DNA of 64,000 bases. Origin: Xestospongia muta (lineage: Eukaryota; Porifera; Demospongiae; Haplosclerida; Petrosiidae). Made by a program: the position numbers and the translations under genes. The notes under the pieces were generated by a model. The model ran no database searches and was not told the DNA's origin. It saw nothing but the letters and a program-made list of their open reading frames with translations. This document shows positions 1-23,689 of the stretch, one piece after another; position 1 is the stretch's first letter, and every line of letters starts with the position of its first letter. The stretch is taken from contig OY848928.1 of NCBI GenBank assembly GCA_963693285.1, positions 5,051,827-5,115,826 of the forward strand. Direction: 5' to 3'.

Positions 1-11646
<11,646 letters not shown>

Positions 11647-11958
11647 TAGTTTAGTAGTGATAAGTGATTTTAATGTGTTATAACTCAATCATTTAGGACT
11701 CTCTGTTTCTGCATAACATAAGTGAAACATGATTTGATCATGTATTTCAGTAGTTGTTTTTTAATTAATAAGCTGTCATATTGTATTCATGCTTCGTTAT
11801 TTATTGCTATACTGTATTAAAAAAATGAATTAACAATTAGTGATGTAGATAATAAATAATAAAACAATATTTTATTGATTATTGAGATTTATTGTTAGCC
11901 TTACAAAACAACTAATTATATATTATATTATATTATCACTGTACATAGTTATTGTTAT
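11647..11958. other. Shared 3' region between the convergent ABCA genes
   Basis: Only 312 bases separate the two stop codons, which face each other. AATAAA-type signals for copy A lie near 11851-11862. Complements of AATAAA for copy B (TTTATT) lie near 11870 and 11887. Both 3' UTRs must be very short or overlap as antisense RNAs. No gene seen here. Confidence 0.7.
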
Positions 11959-13040
11959 CTATTGTTCCAGCTGTGCATCCAGTTCTTGTTGTTCACGAAC
12001 AAAGTGATTGAACACCTAGAAAAGAAACAACTTTAGAATAAAAATACTTCTATAAGAAGAAAAAGAGAGAGAGAGAGAGAGAGAGAGAATCCTTACTTGT
12101 TCCAGAGTGGACTGGCTAACACTGTAGTTAACAATGTGTAAGGTCTGATCTCCTTTCAACGTTTCCATAAAATTGAACACTTCAGAGAGAGGAATATTTC
12201 TTTTTGGTAGTGTAAAAGTAACTTCATTATTTTCCACACTAATTCTTTTAATTCCCTCTTTGTGTCCAAAATATCTGCGAACTCTATTACAAACATCTTG
12301 TAAGTAAGGATTATCACAAAGTTGACTGTCTTCTTCCTCGCCATCTCCATCAATTTCATCGAAATCTTCATCAAGACGTTCATGAGCTAATGTGCGACTG
12401 AAAAATCGACCCACACTTTGTAGTCTTGAGATTCTGCTCGGTGATTGAGGAAGTTGACCATGTTGTGGCTGAAGATTAGCTGATGATGGATGTAGCAAAG
12501 ATGGATGGGGATTTGGTGATGATGGGTGAAGAAATATGGATGGTGCACCAGGCACTGGTTGATAAGTTGACTCAAGAGGTACCACTGTGACTTGGTCTTT
12601 AGTTGTGCAGTGCTTCACTCTGATAGTGATTTTTGTCTCATGTTCACCATATCTATTAGAAATGTCATAAAAAACAAAAAATATTCTATTTCACTGACTT
12701 TTCTTTCAGTTCTTGAGTTGGTCCTATGCATCTGAACTCTCCTTTGATCATGATACCAATTTTATCACACAAAGCTTCACACTCATTCATACTACAAATA
12801 AAAGGAAAACCACATCATATCAGTGCATGATTATTTTTACCTATGAGATGTGACGATAATGCTTTTCTTCTCTTCTCTGAGAATCGTGGTTAGTTTGCCA
12901 ATAAATTTATGTCTTGTTTGGATATCCATTCCAGTTGTGGGCTCATCGAGGAGAATGACTTTGTGGTTACCCATCAGAGCAATTGCTGTACTTAGTTTGC
13001 GACGATTACCACCACTATATTAAAACACCAAACTTAAACA

Positions 13041-13074
<34 letters not shown>

Positions 13075-16000
13075 GGGGCGCTGTTTGTGTCAAAACTGAT
13101 TGACTTATAATGTTCATTATTTGCTAAATAAATTGTGATTTATTAAATAAATCAAGAGTTATTTAATAAATAATGACTTATTTAATATATCATGATAATT
13201 TTCCAATTTTGACGCAAACAGCGCCCCATATCTCTCTACCTGTATTTCCAACATTGTTTATCAGCATCTTCAGATGATATCATCAGAGAATCAAGTCGAA
13301 CTTGAACATTATCAGGAATGTCTTTCTCAGGGATACCTCTAAGTCTAGCAAACATTGTCAACAGTTCTCTACCTGTTAGTCTCTCAATAAGAGCATCAAA
13401 TTGTGGACAGTAACCAATGTTTCGTTGAACATGACGAAGTTGAGTCCTATAATGAAACAAAACAGCTAAATTGATGCCAGGATCATTTTTACTCACCTGA
13501 TATTATATCCACCAATGAGAGCAGTTCCTGTGGTAGGGGCAATTTCCCCTGTAAGTATCTTGAAAATAGTGGACTTTCCTGCTCCGTTATAACCCATCAG
13601 TCCAAAACACGACCCCTCTTCCAATGCAATGTTCACATCGTTCACAGATGGTCCTTTTAAAGGTTCTACTTTCCAAGCATTTTTCAACTTCTGCAGAGGA
13701 CTTTGATGGTAACATTTTGATAGTCTTCCAACAATAATTGTATATCTGGATATGTCATCAGATGTCCGGAGAAGTTCTTTGACATTCTCCTTCTCTACTT
13801 TAACAGATTTATCTTCACCAACACGTGTAGAAAATCGAACTAATGGTTTACCACTATGATGAATCTGTGTATTATTGTAGTTATTAGAGTCTCTAGATTG
13901 ACTGTGTGCTAAATTGGTTCTCTCTACTCTACTTCCAACAGTTTCATCGGTTCTTGTTCCACGTCTTGAAGCTAGTAGCTCTCTATTCAAAGACAAAACC
14001 TCTTTGTGTAATTTCTTGTATGGTAGTCCACGTTTTCTTTGTACCCATTGTCTTATTTCATCAAAATGATCAGCAAATAGCGTTAAAATAAAATAAACAA
14101 TGCCTTCAAGAAATAAATATATCAGTATGATACCAATTCCTGGACGAGAGAGATCAAGCGGAAACTCTGCAAAAAATACATTCTTGTATTCACAGACTCT
14201 CATAGCTTGCGGTGAAGTTGTACATGTGTCTATTTTGACATGATTTACATACAAATCTGAGAGGCCAGCTGCTAAGCCGTAGCTAGGATTCAACAGAAAG
14301 ATATAGTGTAAGATATCAGCAGCTTGTTGATTGCCTGATAATGGACCAACAATGTATATCACAGATAGCATTCCAAATGTGACCATGAATATAACAAGAA
14401 ACAATGATGTATAGGCGGTATAAATGTTATGAAATGGCTGTGAGAGAAGATACACAGCAGGAATCTGAGCCCAACAGAGGAACAAAAATAAAAAGCCAAC
14501 TGCAAGCAGTGTGACACCAGAATATTGCTTGATCCAGATTTGTCCAACAGCAAAGGCTATAATAGCTAAGAGGACTGGGATCAATGATGTGAGGAGATCC
14601 CATGTTAAATTTGCTAGCCAGTATGCGGATAAATGTAGACCACTGGTAACCTGGAGATGTTTGGCCTATTAGTGTGAGATAGGCAATGTAATATAATTCC
14701 CTTCCCTATTTTCTCTCTAACACTAACTTTCTCCCTCATTTTCTCTCCACCTCTCTCTAGCACTCCATTGTTCCCTCCATCTACTTCAACTTACTTTTGA
14801 CGATTTCTCTTGCACAATGAACAAAGAAAAACTAGCCAGGAGAAAACTGAAACCAAACATTGAGCTGACACCTACAAGAAAAGTGATAGCATCGACTTCT
14901 ATATTGCTAAGTGTGCTGTTAGGATGTCTTGGTAAAGGATGATTGTAAACAGTGATAGTGGCATCACGAAGTCCTTGTTGCCGAAGGTAAAGAGTATGTA
15001 ATAGATTAAGAAGTGTGGGAGTCACGTGATATGGCTGTGGGAGAGATGGAGAGATGATAAGATGAAGAAAGGATAAGACGTGGTACTTACCTGATTATTA
15101 TACCACAGTGTTAATACAATATTGTCATCACTGTTCTCCCAACGGCCATATTGACTACTCATTGATTGATTACTGAAATCACACACTCCAGTCTTATTAC
15201 AAGATATATCGATACATAATGAAGTAGTTGTACCTCCATCAACAGAGAGACAGAATGGTATATTTGATAAAAGACTAAGCAAATCATTACAAGTTTCTTC
15301 TGAACCAGAACCACTCATTTGAGCTGGAATGGGCGGAGAAGTAATAGATATGTTTGAGGGAACGAGAGCGTTGAGTATCCGTGATGTGTTCTCAAGACCC
15401 AGAGCTATGTTGAGAAAATTAAAGTCATCTGTGCAGTACAATGGTACACTAGGAATCTTATGACAGTCATTAAACTGTGATATAGAGTTCAATAGATCAA
15501 CCCTGTTAAATCGTCTGGAACAAAATGCATCATTAGTATTTGCTTCACATCCACAGAGAGAGTATGTTGGCTCTCGTTGTGTTAGTGTAAAACCTCCAAG
15601 CACATTTTCAAAAAATAATTTATCACTCTCTTGAAGGTTGAGCAGATATTCTGCCATAAATGTATTCATATCTTGTAATGGACCTTGAGGATCAATATAA
15701 TCATCCTGTAGGTTAAAAAGTATAGGATTGGAAATATCAGAATAGAAATATTGGAGTATATAACATTAGTGCATGAATGTATAGGATTGGAAATATCAGA
15801 ATAGAAATATTGGAGTATATAACATTAGTGCATGAATGTTTTTTCATTTACCTTGGCTAGTTTTGGTACAGCAGGACAAAATTCTGAGGCAGGTGGAAAT
15901 TTAATAACATCACTATCAATGTATTGATAACGAGGATTGCTACATGATGGCAGCTGGATTTTCTTGGCCTGACAGCAGCTGTAAAAAACAATAAATGCAC

Positions 16001-19000
16001 ACTTAAATTATAATATATTTTATTATTATAATGAATGTCAGGATACTTACCTTAGACAACGATCCTTACAGTATCGATAACCAAACTCATCGTTTTGACA
16101 CATCTGTGACAGCTGAGACTAAATAAGAAAATAAACATTTATTGAAAATGAAAGTCGATGTTTATTGAAAACTTAAATTACAAAGTACCTTAATTAGTTA
16201 CCCAATTAATTATTAGTAATGCTTTGAGTTTAGCACGTGGTATTTCTAGACCCATCTAAATTTAACCCTGTATATCCTACAATACAGTATCACACACCTT
16301 GTCTAATGAAGCACAATATTTGTCTAATATTTGATGTTTATATTGACAACATTTATTGATATCAGTATGATTGTTGATATTATCTTTTAAACCCAAGACA
16401 CTTTGTGTGTAGTCGAAAAGAGTGGGTGAGCCATTTTCATGTAAGATATCTTCAAGATCCTATTTTGATAAATAAATAAATAAATAAAGGATATATTGTA
16501 TGGATAAATAAATAGATAAAAATGATTTAGTGAATGAGCACATGCATAAGTATTATGATCAGGTTGTCATGGATACCAACCTTAATACTAAATGGTAATT
16601 TAGAGTCTACAAAGAGAGCATGAAATAATGTTAAATTAGTCGAGGGAGCTGAATTGAACAGCATCAGAGGTCTACGAGGGTCGTTGGCATAGTTTGAGTT
16701 GATAGTACCTGCTAACACTAGACCCACGACCACAAAAAGAAGTGGGAGGACCAACTGACAGATCACACCCATGTGAAATCGTTTAAAGTTAATGTACCGT
16801 TTAATGAACATGGCCCGATATTGTTGTAACCACAATTTACGACTGTAATTAGTATCTACAAAAGGATTAGTAAATAGATAGAAAATAATGATATAGCCAT
16901 CACCTTAGTTACTATTGACATAATGGGAAATTGTACTTAATCAGAACCATTATTTAAACATTAGTGTGGGTTCCAATGTTTAATGTAAAGGGTCTGAAGT
17001 ACAGTATTTTGGCAAATTACTGGTAGAATACCCATAACCAAAGACAACATTATAAACTACAGGTATTTCATTTTACCCCAATGACTACAGCATAGCACGG
17101 CAAATATTACAGGTGCTGTCACTGAGACTATTTACTTTTGAACACTACCTCTTTTTGTATCAAAATTTACTGCAAAATTTTATTACAACAAAATTATATA
17201 TACATACAACCATGTTAAAATGGAGTCTGTGGCAGCAACAACAATAATTACATCATATCCATCAGAGTTCTGCGTGTGTATTGGCACACGTGCGTGGATC
17301 ATCTCCAGTGATAGTATGAGAACGTTTGAGTAGAACAGAATGATCTTTACATAATGTTGTCACTTTACTGGTATCTATCACTTTACTACTGCAGCCATGC
17401 GCACCATATCCTATATAGAAGAAAAAGTATGATAGAAACTGTGTCTATGCTCATTAGCAAGCTATCTGCCCATCCATTCATTAATCTGTCTGTTCATGTT
17501 GTCCTACTATCCCTCCATCTGTTCATCCATCCTTCCATCAGTTCATCAATCTGTCCCTTCATCTATCTATTCATTCATTTTAATATCTTACCATTAACAA
17601 ACTCTGCCAATTGAGAATAAAATTTACTTTGTGCTTCAACAGTGTCATTAAAACCAGGACAGACATTAGGTTTACCAAAATATGTGCAAGAATAGATCAG
17701 TTTCTTAGAGAGGCCTTTACAGCTGCATTTAACTCGAAATCCAATAATACCTTCGTCATCAAAATGCATAACAGTGTATTTACAATCAGAGCCAGCCTTC
17801 ATTTTAAATTCTCCAGTAAAATTAGGATGTTCAGGAGAAGCTGTATCATCAGAAATTGACACTGAACTTAGTAAAGAAAGAATCACAAGGACAAGAGTAA
17901 GTATAATAAGATGCCATCGATTTTCCATCATATATCCAAAAACAAGACAATAAATTCACAATGCCTTCTTAGGTTCAAATATCAAAGAGTTAATCTACAA
18001 CAGTTAGTACTAAAGAGACAACACACCTCCTTGTCTAGTTGCAGGAGGCTGTAATACAACCTCAACTGTTAGCCACTCCTTGTCCAGTATCTAAAGTATC
18101 AGATTTCTCAAAGTAGTAGGACATACATATGCTGCAGAATACTGCAACCCACCTCTTTATAATATGAGCAATAAAAGGGTGGTTTTAAAACATCACATAG
18201 GTGAGTAATGTATCGACTGACTATTAGCATTGTGATGAATACAATCACTATATCTTTATCTACATTATCAAATGCAGCATACCAACTTAGTATTTTGAGT
18301 AAAGGTGGATCAGTTTACTAGCTAGTAACTTCACTGGCTAATAACTCAAACCATGACTTATAGTTCTGCATCTTTCTGTCTTTTTATTCTTCTTAGTTTC
18401 ACTGTATCCAGTCTAGCACATTTGAAGTCCTACGCTACAAGTGAAATTGAAAGTGAATTTAAAACGAAGGGTGGATCTCATTGTGAATATATGGAAGTTC
18501 ATGATGCTGATCATTCGGCAGCTGCTTTATTGATAAGCTGTGAGTGTGGTAGCAGATCTGCCGGGACATTGAAATACTCGTGTTTATATTTGGGTAATCC
18601 TGACATCTGTCCACAATATGAAGAAAACAGAATCTTGTTCTATAAAGAAATAGCTGATGTGTTCGAAAGTAAGTTCAAGAAAAGAGTGAAGTACAAGTGT
18701 ACTGCTGGGATTAAGGAGCTTATAAACCTAATGATCAATCCTATACTATGTCTTTTTCCTTTTCACACAGACCATGAGCCTCATGCCTGTATCTTGGATG
18801 AAATAGATGCAAGTGAACACACTACTGCGTGTAAAGGTTATCCAGTCCTTATGAAAAAGAGATTGAATGAAGGGGACAATCCTCTTCAATGTAGCGGACA
18901 TACAGAACTTTGAAATGCTGACTCGTGCCTAAAAACCACCTTAATTATTACTACATAAGAGTAGAATGATAAGTGCTTAATTTAAATTTTAAGACCTCTC

Positions 19001-20953
19001 GTATTTCCTGCATTGACTTCAACTTTTACATATTTTATTAAAAACAGCTATTAATTAATTAATAACTAATCAAAGGTCACGACCCTTAGCTCTAGCTCGT
19101 CGTCTTTCATCCTCTTTAACACAATGTGATGGATCGTGTAACTTAGCCCGTCCAGAATCTCTCTTGGTCAATAAAACATTAGTATTGCCACAAACACGAG
19201 TTACCTCGGTAGCATTAATAGTTGGTAAGAGACAGCCATGTTCTTGGTCTGCATAAAAAGAAAAAGACATTTAATAATTATCTTTAAATGAACAATGACT
19301 CTTCATATTACAAATACATGTCTTTACATGTTTAATGACACAAACTATTAATTAATTAGTTATTATTTAGTTGAACGTAACCACAAAATAAATAATAATA
19401 AAGTCTTTTAAAAGCTACAGGATTTAATAACTATTAATAAATAAGTAACACTGACCTTTCATGTAATTAGTAATCTGATGATAGAACCTATCTGCACCTC
19501 CTCTCTTATCAAAGTACTCACATTGTTGAAGATTACCGAAATATCCACAGCTGTAGCTTTCACGTGCGCCTGTAGCACCCATACAAGTGCACTCTAATGA
19601 TATAACCCGTACAGTTTTTCGATAGACCTCCTCTTGCCATTCACAATGAGAGCCTCCTTTGGTTTCAAACTTCCCATTGTAGTCCGACCCAAAGCAGGTG
19701 GCAACGTTGTTAAAAATCAAGAAAACGACAGCTACTGCTACTAACATAAGTTTTGTCATTATCAGAGCAGTAAGTACAGTAAACAACTGAATAGGAACTC
19801 AGACTAATATCTCTAAGTTAAAAGATATAATCCACCCAATATTTGTAAAGGATGTTGCAGACACGTGTTAACCATCCAAATATAGTCAGATGTTTATAAT
19901 AACAATAGTACATGAATATAATTAACATTTATAGTAATAAGGAGAGGTCAGGTCATTATGAGGTGGTTGAATTTCATTGGTCAGTTAATTATGTGAACAC
20001 ACCCACATGTTGAATTGGTATAGTTAGTGCTGTACAACTAAGCATTATTACTACACACTATAATACATGGCAACCATTAACGTACAGAATTTATGATTGA
20101 TACATTTTACGGATAATGTGTTATATTATCATCTTTGACTAACCTGAGATAACTTCTGTATCAATGCCTGTTTCTCTTTCTCTCTTCTTGACACTTGGTT
20201 TATGTCTGATATTCAATTCTACTTCTTCCCTGTCATGATTATAAGTGGCATCAATAGGATCAAGAATAGATGGTGTCTGTGGTCCACGAAGACCACTAGT
20301 ACTTGAAAATGGGGACATTTGACTTTGTCCTCCCAAGCTGGGGTCACGAGAATGTGCTGCCGAGGGATCAGGGGAAACAGTAGTGGATTTTAAGATCCTG
20401 TGATTGTCTTTTTTATGAAGTGTGTTATGAATAGAAGAATTAGCTGATTCAGTTGCTATAATTTCTTGTATCTGTTGTGCAGTAGGTCTGTGAGATGAAG
20501 ATGGCTGCTTTGGAGAGGGTGAGGGTTCTTCTAAAGAGGTCTCATGTACAACAGACATAGGTTTCACACCTTTTGAACCTCCTCTTGAGTAGGGATCAGA
20601 CGTCTGTAGTCTTGTCTTTGTGTTACGTGATTGTAAAAAAGGTCGTGAGGATTGACCATTAATTGAAGGACCATTACTAATATTAGATGTATTGTGATCT
20701 GATGGACTGGTTATCATCATGCTTTGGTCTAGTGCTGGATATCCTGCACGTTGTAAACCTATATGAAATGAATGTGAATAAATAGATGAATGAATGGATG
20801 AATGGATGGATGAATGGATTGATAGATGAATGGATGAATGGATAGATGAATATTATGCTAACCTCCACTAGTTATATAGAAATTAGTCAGTTGGTCACTG
20901 TTGTTTAATTCCTCTTCTACAGGTGGTAAAGGAGAAGGTGTTGGAGTAGCTAG

Positions 20954-20984
<31 letters not shown>

Positions 20985-23639
20985 ACAGTTACTTCTGCAT
21001 CATTGTTCATAAACATCAAATAACACATGTACATAAAACATAAATCCTATAAACAACACATTATATTTTATATTAACAGATGTACTTGGTTGAAAAGCAC
21101 ATGTATTCAGAACTTCACTGTTAAGTGAAGGACTCCTAGCTAAAAGAGTAGGTCGAGGTGGTGGTGCTGATGTTTCGGAATATATACGTGACAATTGTCT
21201 AACTTGAGCATTCCTGAGTGAAAGAAAAAGAGTGACTCTTCAAGTGTTTTATAATTACTGACCAGGTGGTGTGTTTGCCTTCACCAGCTTTAATGAAAAC
21301 ATCCTCCATTTTATTTTCTTGGACACTAAAACTGATAATACCAAGATCAGTATCACGACCTAGAAGTATTTAAAAATAGTTTTATCATTAAATCCACTGA
21401 TGTTTTATGTATGAGGCATCGCATGAGCCAAGAAGCATATAACATTATTTGGCAAAAATTATTTGTATCTTAAAGTTTCAGTTTCATGATCTCAAAGTCC
21501 ATCCATCTATCTATCCATTCATTATACCTTCTAATTCTCCAAATAAACCGGAGAATTTACCAATCTGTTCAATTGGTAATAATACATGTATTTCAGATCC
21601 TAAATTAATTGGTTCACATGTTCTAATGTGTTTAGTAATGACGCCGTGAACTCTAGAGAATACAGCATGTGGAGTCAGTTGAATACGTAGCTTATATCCG
21701 ACACCATATCTAAAGAATAAACTTTGTTTTATTTATTTATCAAATTATGCATTAGTTACTACCTCTCTTTGAGGAAAGAGGGTTGTCCACTACATGATAA
21801 CTTGCCATCCACCATTATAGCTATTCTATCAGCTTTCTCTGCATCATCTCTGATAAAAGGTGTATACGGAGAAAAATGGATTGACAGATGTTTAAAATGA
21901 ATACATGAAATAAAACAAATGGGAGAGTGTTCACAATAGACATATGATTAGTAATGGATGTTACTAACACTCACATGTTGTGTGTAGTAATTAAAATAGT
22001 TTTTTCACTTTTCCTCTTCGACAGAAGATCCCAAGTCAAATTTCGACTGACGTAGTCCATACCACTGGTTGGCTCGTCAAGGATGATAACATCTGGATCA
22101 CCAACCAGTGCAATCCCCACGCTAACACAAGATATTATCTTAATGAGATACAGTATACAAACCTTAGTTTTCTCTTGTACCCTCCAGACAGATGTTTGAC
22201 CTGTGTATTTTTGTAACACTCTAGTTTAAGTTGACTTATTATATCCGTAATACAGTCTTCCACATTCTTCCTTGATACACCCTGAGACAAATGGATGCAA
22301 AATTAAATAGATAAATGAAAAAAAAATCTATATGTCAAAAAATAAGTATAGGTAGTCGATCAAAAATGGATGCACAGATGAATGAATGGATACAATGATA
22401 AAGTGTTTATGTCAAAAATAAGTATAGGTAATGGATATAAAATTTAACTTACTTTAAGTCCTAGCAAAAAAATTGAGATGTTCTCTGACAGTCAGTCTAT
22501 CAAACAGTACATTATGTTGAGGACATATACCCAAGTTACGTCGGATTATATCAATATCTTCTACAACACTTAGTCCATTAATGTAAGCAGCACCACCAGT
22601 AGGTGGAAATAATCCAGTTAATATTGACATGGTTGTTGTCTTGCCAGCTCCATTATGACCAAGAAGAGCTGTAATTTGTCCTTTGTACATCTTTAAGTAA
22701 AGATTATTAACAGCTAATTTCTCCATTCGAGAATATTCTTTTGCCTAAAAAGATTGTAGCATTGACTTATACAGCACCATAATTTACAAACCTTGAATTT
22801 TTTCTTTAGACCCTTTATATCAATCCCAACACCTGGTTCTGGATCTAACTTTTCATGAGCAGAACCCTCTACAGATAACGATTCCTCTTCAATTTCTTCA
22901 AGTCTTTGGTGCTGAGCAGAGCTGGACGATACTGGACAGACTACTCCCTGAAAATGTAAACATACCCACGATACCAGTATAACAGGTTATTAAATATATA
23001 AGTATACAAGTATAAAAGACACAAGTATGGTGTGCTTATGGAGGGACTGACCTTTCTTTTTCTACAGCATTTGTGTCGATGACCAGTCCAGTACGAGAGT
23101 TGCAAAGGAAAATAAAATTTCCTTGGGACACCATATTTCCCCGGTCTCCATTCATTAATATACCTGACAAATAACATTTGATAACAAGACAGTCCATTAA
23201 TCAGGCTGTCTGTCCATTCGTCCATTTGACTGTCTGTCCATTCGTCCATCTCTTACCAAGCTAAGACCATTAAAATGAAACAATCAAATAGCAATATACC
23301 AACTACAGCATAAATGTTAAAAGGATCTTCTGAAGATAACCAATTGACATAATCAGAGAATTGTAATCCATCTCCTCTCAACTCAAGCACTGATATAATA
23401 TTGACTGCTATTCCCATACAAGTATTGGGCAATAAACACGAGACAATTTTAAACTCGCTACGAAAGAAAGGAAGTACAGATGAAATGAAGAATATGTAAA
23501 GATTTGCTCACATCAACAATTGATCGTAAAAAACAGCTATTAATACATGAGGTAAGTAGGAGAGAAACCAGAAAATGAAACCAGCCATCATCCCAAGACG
23601 AGAACTGTTAACCAAACACTAACAAAAAAGAAAGATATT

Positions 23640-23689
<50 letters not shown>

